Shown in pieces: positions 1 to 6,429 of a stretch of 7,767 bases of DNA. This DNA is from DATKSS01 sp049582065. Lineage in GTDB: Bacteria; Chloroflexota; Dormibacteria; Dormibacterales; Dormibacteraceae. The stretch spans positions 1-7,767 of the forward strand of contig JBAUTF010000385.1 of NCBI GenBank assembly GCA_049582065.1. The letters run 5' to 3'. The notes beneath the pieces were generated by a model. The model saw nothing but the letters and a program-made list of their open reading frames with translations. It was not told where the DNA came from and searched no databases. The position numbers and the translations under genes are program-made. Numbering within the stretch: position 1 is the stretch's first letter; the number at the start of each line of letters is the position of its first letter.

Positions 1-379
1 CTCCGTCGGTGATGCCGCAGGAATGCTGCGCGTGGACGAGGGTGACCTTGATGCCGTCGACATCGATCGTGCCGCCTGCGTTCCCGCCGATGATGCTCTC
101 GCCGTCGATGCCCTTGGAGCCGAGCCAGGCGCCGACCTCGTAGATGGTCACGATCTTCGGCTTGGTCGCGCGAGCGATCTCTAGCGCGTCATAGACGTGG
201 TCGAAATGGCCGTGCGTGATCAGCATGAGGTCGCAGCGCTCGACTGTCTTGAGGTGGTCGGGTGCGACCGGGTTGTTCATGACCCAGGGGTCGATGAGAA
301 TCTCTTTCTGCCCTGCGCTTCTTACTTTCCAGGTCCCATGGCCGACCCAGGTGAAGCTCACGTCAGGATTGAGCGCCAT
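1..379 (-). CDS. MBL-fold metal-dependent hydrolase (UPF0173/YtkL-like), 3' part cut by window edge
   Basis: The first 126 residues are visible; the C-terminal part lies beyond the left edge (the family is usually about 230 residues). The protein begins MALNPDVSFTWVGHGTWKV, a typical first beta strand of the family. It carries the metal-binding signature H-G-H-F-D-H at residues 56-61, preceded by the strand DLMLIT, and a later histidine pair at 116 and 119 (VHAQHS) where a further metal ligand is expected. The family binds two metal ions, usually zinc, in the cytoplasm and hydrolyses an ester, amide or phosphoester bond; the substrate of this branch is generally unknown and cannot be read here. 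The ATG start is supported by a strong Shine-Dalgarno stretch, GAGGGAGGG, 5 nt upstream, lying inside the end of the upstream glycosyltransferase gene. The two genes overlap by 17 bp, which suggests co-transcription and possibly translational coupling. There is no signal peptide. Fold assignment is firm; function is open. Confidence 0.9.
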   Translation of the reverse strand, partial: MALNPDVSFTWVGHGTWKVRSAGQKEILIDPWVMNNPVAPDHLKTVERCDLMLITHGHFDHVYDALEIARATKPKIVTIYEVGAWLGSKGIDGESIIGGNAGGTIDVDGIKVTLVHAQHSCGITDG

Positions 380-1616
380 CCGTGCCCTCCCTCGAACTCG
401 TGATGCGGAAAAGCCGATTCTCCCACAGGCCCAACAAGAACACGGCGATGGCGGCCACGGTCCAAAGGTTGGGGAAGAACAGCTCGCACGGCTGCCGGAT
501 GAAGCCCACCAGGGCCACCACCAGCACCGCGAGCGGCACGAAGCGATGGGTCTCGATACAGCGCACCACGAGCAGGAGGGCCAGCGGCAGGAGCGGCAGC
601 CACTGGTACGGCCAGACCTCGTTGGGGATCAGCGCGCCGAGGGCGAAAGCCAGCGACATCCCGTAGGCCGGGTTCCAACCGCTGCGCCAGGCCGCCCAGG
701 CCGCCCCGCCGGCGAACAGCACGGCGCTGGAGTAGGAGAGCGCCAGCGCGACCGCGGGCAGGTGGATTGGAGAGGTCACGAGCACGTAGCCAGCCCCCGA
801 AGGCTGGGCGTACGCCTCGCCGCCGATCGTCCGCATGAACAGGGTCCGGACCGAGTCGTAGGCGCAGTCAGGGTTGTGCGATGCGAGGGACGGGATCAGC
901 ACGTGCTGGTAGTAGAAGAGCGCGCCGCCCGGTCCCAGGGGGATGAAGCTCGCAGCACTGACTAGCACGAGGACGAGCCCCAGTGCCACGGCGTACCGCA
1001 CTCGGTGCTCGGGGCGCGGGCCGATGATCATCGCCGCCGGGTAGTACTTCAAGGCTGCGGCCAGGCCGGCGGCAATTCCTGCCAGGGAAGGACGCTTCGC
1101 CTCGAGCCAGATCGACGCGATGGCGCCCACGAGCAGCACTCCCCCGCGCTGCCCGGCGCTTACATCCGCAAACGTCGGGGTGAAGGCTCCGGCCACGAGC
1201 CAGAAGGCGGGCTGGGCCAGGGGATGACGGGTGGCGACGACACGGTAGAGCAGCCAAAGTGCCAGCACCAGCGCGACTCCGTCGATCGCCGTCCAGACCT
1301 CGACTCCGATGCTCTTGGGCAGCAGCGCGACCGGGGCTGCGAGCGCCGCCAGCGGTGGCGGGCTGACGAACTCGTCGATGCCGCCGGGCGGCGCGATGAT
1401 GTGCAGCCTCGCAAGGTAAGCCGCCGCCGCGTCATACATGTGCGCGGGGTTCGTCAGGTATGCGTGCGCACCCTCCCACATCCCCTCGGCGTCGGGGCGG
1501 CGCGACACCAGCGCGGACAGGACGACCAGCCGCAGCCAGAACACCGCCGCGATCACCCAGTACAGGACGGGCCGCGACAGCACGTCGGCGGCCGCCAGTC
1601 TCAGGCGGGTGGGCAA
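363..1616 (-). CDS. GT87-family (DUF2029) polytopic membrane glycosyltransferase
   Basis: This 417-residue protein has about ten hydrophobic segments (roughly 17-37, 112-127, 136-150, 157-170, 178-200, 208-227, 285-308, 318-352, 358-372 and 384-398) and no soluble domain. The pattern matches GT87, the family of mycobacterial PimE, which uses polyprenyl-phosphate-linked sugar (often mannose) as donor on the outer face of the membrane. Family landmarks are an acidic residue after the first membrane segment (D42 in RRPDAEGMWEGA, the likely counterpart of the PimE catalytic Asp), MYD at 60-62, the FVSPPPLAAL motif at 83-92, AGQRGGVLLVG at 154-164, and LKYYPAAMI at 189-197. The acceptor cannot be inferred. 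The reading frame starts at TTG, 1 bp after the LysR stop (TAATTTG), with no Shine-Dalgarno sequence, so reinitiation after LysR is likely; a GTG at codon 12 (position 1583) is an alternative. The C-terminus overlaps the MBL-fold hydrolase gene by 17 bp. Family call is good; sugar specificity is unknown. Confidence 0.82.
   Translation of the reverse strand: MPTRLRLAAADVLSRPVLYWVIAAVFWLRLVVLSALVSRRPDAEGMWEGAHAYLTNPAHMYDAAAAYLARLHIIAPPGGIDEFVSPPPLAALAAPVALLPKSIGVEVWTAIDGVALVLALWLLYRVVATRHPLAQPAFWLVAGAFTPTFADVSAGQRGGVLLVGAIASIWLEAKRPSLAGIAAGLAAALKYYPAAMIIGPRPEHRVRYAVALGLVLVLVSAASFIPLGPGGALFYYQHVLIPSLASHNPDCAYDSVRTLFMRTIGGEAYAQPSGAGYVLVTSPIHLPAVALALSYSSAVLFAGGAAWAAWRSGWNPAYGMSLAFALGALIPNEVWPYQWLPLLPLALLLVVRCIETHRFVPLAVLVVALVGFIRQPCELFFPNLWTVAAIAVFLLGLWENRLFRITSSREGTDGAQS
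385..393 (-). promoter_or_regulatory. Strong ribosome binding site for the MBL-fold hydrolase
   Basis: Read on the minus strand the sequence is GAGGGAGGG, ending 5 nt before the ATG at 379. It lies within the last codons of the GT87 gene. It is the clearest Shine-Dalgarno sequence in the window and fixes the start of the downstream gene despite the overlap. Confidence 0.75.
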
Positions 1617-1617
1617 A

Positions 1618-2547
1618 TTAATCGGTCGGAGTTCGGACGCGACCGCGGGCGTCGCTGCGGGTGAGCCAGCTGGTCTCTTTCAAGAACTTGATGAAGGAAT
1701 GCACCGATGACGGGAGCTTGCGACGGCGCAGGTGCACGATGTGCCAGTCGCGCTGGATGGGAAAGCCGCGCACGTCGAGCTCGACCAGCCGGCCGCCCGA
1801 CAGCTCGAGCGCGCACGCATAGCGCGACAGAACGGCCAGCCCGAGCCCTGACTCGACCGCGTGCTTGATCGCGCCGTTGGAGCCGAGCTCCATCGCGACT
1901 GTCAGACGTGCGCCAGCCTTGCGGGCCGCTTTCTCGAGCGACCACCTGCTGCCGGACGCAGCCTCGCGCATGACGAACGGCTCGGCGGCGAGATCTTTCA
2001 ACGTGAGCCCGCGCTTGCCTGCGAGTGGGTGTCCCGCCGGCGCGACCACCACGAGCTCGTCGGTGATGAAGGGCAGGACCGCAAGCTCGGGGTCTTTGAG
2101 CGCAGGGCCCACGACCGCGAGGTCGAGCTCGTTGCGCAGCACCTGCTCTTGCACGTGGGCGCGCGTGCCGATCTCGAGCGCGATGACCAGGCCAGGATGG
2201 AGCTTCTTGAAGGCGCCCAGCGCAGCGGGCAGGAGGTACACGCCGACAGTGGTGCTCGCGCCTACGCGCAGGCTTCCTCGTTTGATGCCGCGCATCTCCT
2301 CCAGCACGAGCGTCGCCTCGTCGACGACGTCGAGCGCTCGACGCGCATATGTGTAGAGGACCGAGCCGGCCTCGGTGAGCTCCACCGTCCTGCCGAGCCT
2401 GTCCAGCAACGGCTGGCCGAGCGCCTCTTCGAGCTCTTTGACCTGGTACGAGACCGATGGCTGGCTGAGCCGCAGGTTCTGCGCCGCGAGGCTGAAGCTC
2501 TTCATGTCGGCGACCGCTTTGAAGGTCCGCAATTGACGCAGTGTCAC
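1618..2547 (-). CDS. LysR-type transcriptional regulator, CysL/CbbR-like
   Basis: The protein is 309 residues from the GTG at 2547, the usual LysR length. Residues 1-60 are a textbook winged helix-turn-helix: VTLRQLRTFKAVADMKSFSLAAQ followed by LSQPSVSYQVKELEEALGQPLLDRLGR and LTEAG. A linker helix (64-90) leads to an effector domain starting GSLRVGASTTVGVYLLP (91-107), with the EPFVMREAASGSR segment (189-201) and ESGLGLAVLS (232-241) seen in the CysL/CbbR-like branch. Such proteins are usually tetramers that bind a small metabolite and activate a divergent target gene. Here the divergent neighbour is the acyl-CoA carboxylase beta gene, and the regulator also leads the GT87 and hydrolase genes. 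The GTG at 2547 was chosen because the family begins almost at the helix-turn-helix, but it has no Shine-Dalgarno sequence. An in-frame GTG at 2589 would add 14 residues and sits 6 nt after a possible -10 box, so the true protein may be 323 residues and leaderless. The frame stays open further upstream, antisense to the carboxylase, but that part has no family similarity and is rejected. Confidence 0.93.
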   Translation of the reverse strand: MTLRQLRTFKAVADMKSFSLAAQNLRLSQPSVSYQVKELEEALGQPLLDRLGRTVELTEAGSVLYTYARRALDVVDEATLVLEEMRGIKRGSLRVGASTTVGVYLLPAALGAFKKLHPGLVIALEIGTRAHVQEQVLRNELDLAVVGPALKDPELAVLPFITDELVVVAPAGHPLAGKRGLTLKDLAAEPFVMREAASGSRWSLEKAARKAGARLTVAMELGSNGAIKHAVESGLGLAVLSRYACALELSGGRLVELDVRGFPIQRDWHIVHLRRRKLPSSVHSFIKFLKETSWLTRSDARGRVRTPTD

Positions 2548-2594
2548 CGCTCGGTCGAGATCCGGCTCTGAGGGGCTGCGCTCCGGCACGCGCC

Positions 2595-2601
2595 TACGAT
2601 A
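2595..2601. promoter_or_regulatory. Candidate divergent promoter with overlapping -10 boxes (LysR / carboxylase)
   Basis: The heptamer TACGATA reads as TACGAT (2595-2600) on the plus strand and TATCGT (2601-2596) on the minus strand; each matches the TATAAT consensus at four of six positions including the key A2 and T6. On the plus strand it lies 7 nt before the ATG at 2608, and on the minus strand 6 nt before a GTG at 2589. Both genes lack a Shine-Dalgarno sequence, so both may be transcribed as leaderless mRNAs. I saw no good -35 hexamer and no clean T-N11-A LysR box in the gap. This is an inference from spacing and symmetry. Confidence 0.45.
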
Positions 2602-2607
2602 TGCGGT

Positions 2608-4245
2608 ATGGCTGCCCGCAAACCCAAATCGCTGACACCGGTACGCAGAACCACCCCGAGCCTCGCAGGCGTAGAAGCTCCGCAGCGCCCGGCGACCACC
2701 GTTTCCGAGCAGAAGATCAACCAGTACCGAAAGCGCCGCTACCAGGCGCTGCATGCCGAGACCGAAGCGGCGAACAAGCGGCGCGCAGCCGGCAAGGCCA
2801 CCGCGCGCGACCGCATCGAGATGCTGCTCGACGACGGCTCGTTCGTCGAGCTCGACCTCTTCGCAGCGCACCGCGCCTACGGTTTCGGGATGGAGGACCG
2901 CCGGATCTCCGGCGACGGCGTGGTCGCGGGATTCGGGGAGATCGACCGGCGGCCGGTGGCCGTTTACGCGTATGACGCGACGGTGTTCGGCGGCTCGCTG
3001 GGCGAGGTCACCGCCGAGAAGATCGTCAAGGTGCAGGAGCTGGCGCTGCGCAACCGGGTGCCGATCATCGGCATCAACGACTCGGGTGGCGCCCGCATCC
3101 AGGAAGGGGTGGTGGCGCTCGCCGGCTACGCGGACATCTTCCTGCGCAACGTCAGGGCATCTGGGGTGATCCCGCAGATAAGCATCATCGCGGGGCCGTG
3201 CACCGGCGGCGCCGTGTACTCGCCTGCCATCACCGACTTCATCTTCATCGTCGCCGGGCAAGGCTATATGTTCATCACCGGCCCGGAGGTCATCCGCGTC
3301 GTGACCGGCGAGGACGTGACCTTTGACGAGCTGGGCGGCGGCGACGTGCACAACGCGACGTCCGGCGTGGCGCACTTCCTGCCCCGCACCGAGCAGGCTT
3401 GCGCCGACGGCGTGCGCAAGCTTCTCTCCTACCTGCCGTCGTCCAACGGTGAGCGTCCGCCGTTCGTCCCGACCACCGACGACCTCGAGCGCGCGGACCC
3501 GGAGCTGCAGACGATCGTGCCCGAGTCACCCAACAAGCCCTACGACATGCGCCAGCTCGTGTCGCGCGTGCTCGACCAGCGTGAGTTCTTCGAGATCCAG
3601 CCGTTCTTCGCGCCCAACATCATCGTGGGCCTTGGCCGGCTCGGTGGCCACGTGGTCGGCATCGTCGGCAACCAGCCGAAGGTGCTCGCCGGCGCAATCG
3701 ACATCAACGCGTCGGTGAAGGCCGCGCGGTTCATCCGCTTCTGCGACGCCTTCGGCATCCCGATCATCTCGTTCGTCGACGTGCCGGGATACTTGCCCGG
3801 CCGCGACCAGGAGCATGGCGGCATCATCCGCCACGGCGCGAAGCTGCTCTACGCGTACGCCGAGGCGACCGTGCCGAAGCTGACGGTCATCACCCGCAAG
3901 GACTACGGCGGCGCCTACTGTGTCATGTCGCCCAAGCAGATGGGCGCGGACCTCAACCTTGCCTGGCCGACGGCGGAGATCGCGGTGATGGGACCCGAGG
4001 CCGCGGTCAACATCATCTACAAGCGCGACCTGGCGGCCTCACCCAACCCGGCCGGGCGGCGCAAGGAGCTGGTCGCCGAGTACACGGCGCGCTTCGCCAA
4101 CCCTTACGTCGCGGCCGAACGGGGCTACATAGACGACGTGATCGAGCCGAACCAGACGCGCCGGGAGCTGGTGCGGGGGCTGCAGCTGTGCCTGCGCAAG
4201 ACCGTCGAGCGACCGCCGCGCAAGCACGGCAACATCCCGCTGTAG
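2608..4245 (+). CDS. Acyl-CoA carboxylase beta subunit (carboxyltransferase; PccB/AccD5-like)
   Basis: A complete 545-residue carboxyltransferase of the biotin-dependent acyl-CoA carboxylases. With a biotinylated alpha subunit (not in this window) it transfers carboxyl from carboxybiotin to acetyl-, propionyl- or a longer acyl-CoA in the cytoplasm, usually as an (alpha-beta)6 complex. The N-domain contains KATARDRIEMLLDDGSFVE (63-81), VFGGSLGEVTAEKI (126-139) and the acyl-CoA site NDSGGARIQEGV (157-168) with its oxyanion glycines. The C-domain contains FVDVPGYLPGRDQEHGGIIR (389-408), KLLYAYAEATVPKLTVITRK (412-431), and DYGGAYCVMSPKQMGAD (432-448), then LAWPTAEIAVMGPEAAVNI and the terminal HGNIPL typical of PccB. 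The residue that in Streptomyces PccB is Asp422 and helps set propionyl versus acetyl preference is Cys438 here, so substrate preference is uncertain. Residues 1-31 are a basic, proline- and threonine-rich extension ahead of the family's usual start. The ATG at 2608 has no Shine-Dalgarno sequence but sits 7 nt after TACGAT, consistent with a leaderless mRNA. It is divergent from the LysR gene, which may control it. Confidence 0.95.
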   Translation: MAARKPKSLTPVRRTTPSLAGVEAPQRPATTVSEQKINQYRKRRYQALHAETEAANKRRAAGKATARDRIEMLLDDGSFVELDLFAAHRAYGFGMEDRRISGDGVVAGFGEIDRRPVAVYAYDATVFGGSLGEVTAEKIVKVQELALRNRVPIIGINDSGGARIQEGVVALAGYADIFLRNVRASGVIPQISIIAGPCTGGAVYSPAITDFIFIVAGQGYMFITGPEVIRVVTGEDVTFDELGGGDVHNATSGVAHFLPRTEQACADGVRKLLSYLPSSNGERPPFVPTTDDLERADPELQTIVPESPNKPYDMRQLVSRVLDQREFFEIQPFFAPNIIVGLGRLGGHVVGIVGNQPKVLAGAIDINASVKAARFIRFCDAFGIPIISFVDVPGYLPGRDQEHGGIIRHGAKLLYAYAEATVPKLTVITRKDYGGAYCVMSPKQMGADLNLAWPTAEIAVMGPEAAVNIIYKRDLAASPNPAGRRKELVAEYTARFANPYVAAERGYIDDVIEPNQTRRELVRGLQLCLRKTVERPPRKHGNIPL

Positions 4246-4252
4246 CCCTGAT

Positions 4253-4383
4253 CACCTCCCCGCTCGCGGGGAGGTGGCGCGAAGCGCCGGTGGGGAGGGG
4301 CGTCGCGGGTGGGGGGCGTCTTACCGGGCACGGTCCTCCCCATCCCCCGGCTACGCCGGGGACTTCCCCATGAATGGGGAAGT
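4253..4383. repeat. Composite inverted palindromic repeat (REPIN/BIME-like)
   Basis: The 131-bp element sits between two convergent genes. Its two ends are perfect hairpins of the same design: 4254-4275 and 4362-4383, each 22 nt with a 10-bp stem and a 2-nt turn (4253 and 4276 add an eleventh pair on the left). Next inward on each side is a smaller hairpin, 4276-4288 (GGCGC-GAA-GCGCC) on the left and 4345-4361 (CCCCGGC-TAC-GCCGGGG) on the right. Inside these, TGGGGAGG (4291-4298) is the reverse complement of CCTCCCCA (4335-4342). Thus a unit of about 45-50 nt is present twice in opposite orientation around a 36-nt centre. The outer hairpins differ at six positions, all forming three compensated base pairs, and the loops match (TC) when the right copy is reverse-complemented. 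No U-tract follows any hairpin, so it is not a classical intrinsic terminator, though it may stop transcription or protect 3' ends of both converging mRNAs. Confidence 0.72.
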
Positions 4384-4402
4384 GGCCGGGTTGAACCCGG
4401 CC
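4384..4402 (-). terminator. Hairpin 14 nt downstream of the GH15 stop, possible transcription end
   Basis: GGCCGGGTT and AACCCGGCC are perfect inverted arms around a single central base, giving a GC-rich hairpin with a realistic 7-bp stem and a TTGAA loop. It directly abuts the right end of the composite repeat and lies just after the end of the GH15 gene on the minus strand. It lacks a run of T residues after the stem on either strand, so the terminator role is tentative; it could instead be part of the repeat cluster. Confidence 0.4.
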
Positions 4403-4416
4403 GCCCAGGCAACGTT

Positions 4417-6429
4417 TCAGATAGCAGCGGAAGTGGGAGGCAGCGTCGACAGGGCGGAGCGTCGCAGCCGTTCCGATTTGCGGCAGAACTCATCGACGGT
4501 GACGATGAGCTCGGCGTGAGACCACGTGAGCGGGGACACCGACAGCGGTGCGCCGGTGTTGGGGTCCAGCTGCTCTGAGAGCAGCCCGCCCGGGATCTGG
4601 TGGGCGACCACCCAGTTGATGATGTCGCGCGCAGGCTTGAGGTCGTGGGTGTCCTGCGCGGTCGAGATGTACCACTGCGCGAGCCACAACGTGCACATGA
4701 ACCACGGGTTGCCCGGCACCTTGGTCGTGTCGGCCTCCACCTTGAAGTAGTAGTCGTCGGTGTAGCGCGCGATCCCGCCACACGATGCCTTGTTGGCAAG
4801 CTGTTCGGCAATCGCGCGCATCGTTTCCGTAATGCGCTTGTCGTCTGCCGGGTACATGCCGAACCGCCACAGGCCGTAAATCGCGCTGTCCAGGACCATG
4901 TCGAAGGTCTGAGTGCCGTCGTCCTCCACCGTGACGCGCCGCGCGAAGCGCTTCAGGTCGGGGCTGTACATATGCGTGTCGGCGGCCACGCGCAGGCGGT
5001 CGGCCGCGTCGCGATAGCGCACGTAGGCGGCGACGTCGCCGAACAGGTCGGCGAAGTTTCGCGCGGCGTCGAGGCCTCCCCATACTGCGCCGACCGTGAA
5101 CGCGTGCACGCCCCAACGCTCCTCCCACAGGTCCCATGACGGCATGACGAGACCATTGCGCTGGTCGATGTAAGACACCATCCAGTCGGCTGCCGGGACG
5201 ACCAGCGTCGTGTAAAGGCCGACCACGAAATCGAGGTTGCCGTGGATGTGGTAGTGCTGCCACAGCGCCCAGAGCACCAGGCCCGTCTCGTCCTCCTGGA
5301 TCGGCAGCGTGCGCACCCCGTGCGAATCCACCCACGGAAGCCACGAGCTGCCGGGCAGGCCGTACGGCGTGTACTTGTGCAGGAAGAAGCCCTCCTCAAC
5401 CAGCGCCTGCTGGCAGAAGGTGAAGAACTGGCGAGTCACGTCCTCGTGGCCGGCGCGGTCGAGCGAGTTGGCGACGAGAGCGCCGTCGCGCGGCCAAGCG
5501 TAGGCATACGTGTCGCGGGCGAATTTCGTGATGTCGAAATCCGTCGCCGCGATGATGGCGCCGCGATTGTCGGCGTGGGCGCGGGCGGTCAGGATGCTGC
5601 GCCGGTAAAGGTTCGTCACGTCCGGCCCGAGCTCCTCATCGATGTGGCGGTGGTCCTTCTCCGCCCAGACTCGCCAGTACGTGATGGTCCTGCCGCGGTA
5701 TGTGTCTGGGCCGCGACCGACGATCAGGTCTTGTCCGTACGTGGTCACCTCGCTCAGACGGTTGCCCATGCAGACCCAGTGGGTGAGGGATCGGGACTGG
5801 TTGGGCGCGCACGGTCCGAAATCGAAACCCACCGTGCAGTCGACCGAGCCCTGCTCGATCGGATTCTTGCCCAGGACGCCATCCTGTGCGTCTACCCACG
5901 TCCCCGCAGCGCCATTGCCCTTCTTTCCGTTGGCCCAGGTGTCGATGCCGAACTCTGGTCCTGAGTCGCCGCCCAGGAGGAAGTAACGATCCGCCTTATA
6001 GGCGATCACGCCGCGATGTCGGGGATCGAAAGCGACGGTGTTGCCGATGTCGCTGCCTTCGATGTACCAGTCGTAGTGGAAGAACACGCGGCCCACGTTG
6101 TAGCCGGCCGTCGACGATACCTCGACGTTGCGGATGAACCAGTTCCGGGCCAGGTCGATGAAGTCCTCGAAGTGGACCGAGATTCCCAACGTGGGATGCT
6201 TCAGCGTGACGTCGCTGACGAGCGAGTCCTCGGCGTATCCGAGGCGGCGTTCCCAGGCGTCGTCTTCGAGCCAGGCGAACTTGCCGTCGATGAAGAATCC
6301 CGTGCGACACACGTTGCCCATCGTGTGATTCGCATCGCCGACCCGCGGGAAGTACAGGTCGCGGACCGAGTAATGGGCGTCGAAACCGACCAGGGCGTTG
6401 CCGTTTCCGATCACGAGGCTTCTTGGCAC
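4417..6429 (-). CDS. Glycoside hydrolase family 15 protein (glucoamylase type)
   Basis: A complete 670-residue GH15 enzyme, expected to release glucose by inverting hydrolysis from non-reducing ends of alpha-glucans or a related disaccharide. The N-terminal part (about 1-265) is the beta-rich domain of bacterial and archaeal glucoamylases, opening with VIGNGNALVGFDAHYSVRDL and YFPRVGDANHT. The catalytic alpha-barrel follows, with FARDTYAYAWPRDGA (303-317), the substrate-site segment LPIQEDETGLVLWAL (375-389), the general acid Glu436 in SWDLWEERWG (431-440), and the general base Glu619 in GGLLSEQLDP (614-623), then PLTWSHAELI (633-642). Both catalytic glutamates are present. There is no signal peptide or membrane segment, so it should act in the cytoplasm, for example on glycogen-derived oligosaccharides, maltodextrins or possibly trehalose. 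The GTG start at 6429 fits the family's N-terminus but has no clear Shine-Dalgarno sequence. The gene is monocistronic here, divergent from the metallopeptidase and convergent with the carboxylase gene across the repeat cluster. Confidence 0.93.
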   Translation of the reverse strand: MPRSLVIGNGNALVGFDAHYSVRDLYFPRVGDANHTMGNVCRTGFFIDGKFAWLEDDAWERRLGYAEDSLVSDVTLKHPTLGISVHFEDFIDLARNWFIRNVEVSSTAGYNVGRVFFHYDWYIEGSDIGNTVAFDPRHRGVIAYKADRYFLLGGDSGPEFGIDTWANGKKGNGAAGTWVDAQDGVLGKNPIEQGSVDCTVGFDFGPCAPNQSRSLTHWVCMGNRLSEVTTYGQDLIVGRGPDTYRGRTITYWRVWAEKDHRHIDEELGPDVTNLYRRSILTARAHADNRGAIIAATDFDITKFARDTYAYAWPRDGALVANSLDRAGHEDVTRQFFTFCQQALVEEGFFLHKYTPYGLPGSSWLPWVDSHGVRTLPIQEDETGLVLWALWQHYHIHGNLDFVVGLYTTLVVPAADWMVSYIDQRNGLVMPSWDLWEERWGVHAFTVGAVWGGLDAARNFADLFGDVAAYVRYRDAADRLRVAADTHMYSPDLKRFARRVTVEDDGTQTFDMVLDSAIYGLWRFGMYPADDKRITETMRAIAEQLANKASCGGIARYTDDYYFKVEADTTKVPGNPWFMCTLWLAQWYISTAQDTHDLKPARDIINWVVAHQIPGGLLSEQLDPNTGAPLSVSPLTWSHAELIVTVDEFCRKSERLRRSALSTLPPTSAAI

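Noticed and set aside
216..965. A 249-codon plus-strand open frame opposite the GT87 and MBL-fold genes.
   Set aside because: The translation is His/Gln/Arg/Gly-rich with no motif, and the minus strand carries two clear protein families at the same place.
1005..1664. A 219-codon plus-strand open frame opposite the GT87 gene.
   Set aside because: Composition is that of an antisense shadow of GC-rich codons; no conserved motif is seen.
2548..2607. A canonical LysR T-N11-A operator in the divergent gap.
   Set aside because: Checking T/A pairs at that spacing between the two start codons gave no pair with convincing surrounding dyad symmetry; the site may lie inside coding sequence or be degenerate.
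2548..3375. The LysR frame remains open upstream through 3375, giving an apparent 585-residue fusion protein antisense to the carboxylase.
   Set aside because: The upstream part has no recognisable domain, low-complexity Arg/Ala/Asp/His composition typical of antisense frames in GC-rich genes, and it covers a well-conserved carboxylase coding region.
4253..4276. A classical intrinsic terminator directly after the carboxylase stop.
   Set aside because: The stem is strong, but it has no following U-tract, and it aligns with the mirrored copy at 4362-4383, so it is better described as part of the repeat.
4253..4402. A CRISPR array, because of several repeated palindromes in a short stretch.
   Set aside because: The repeats are not direct repeats of constant length with unique spacers; they are hairpins in inverted arrangement.
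4490..5344. A 284-codon minus-strand frame overlapping GH15 in another frame.
   Set aside because: It is an Arg/Gly/Ala-rich frame shadow of the GH15 gene.
5242..5964. A 240-codon plus-strand open frame within the GH15 gene.
   Set aside because: It is antisense to the catalytic domain of GH15, whose motifs are intact; the predicted peptide has no family features.
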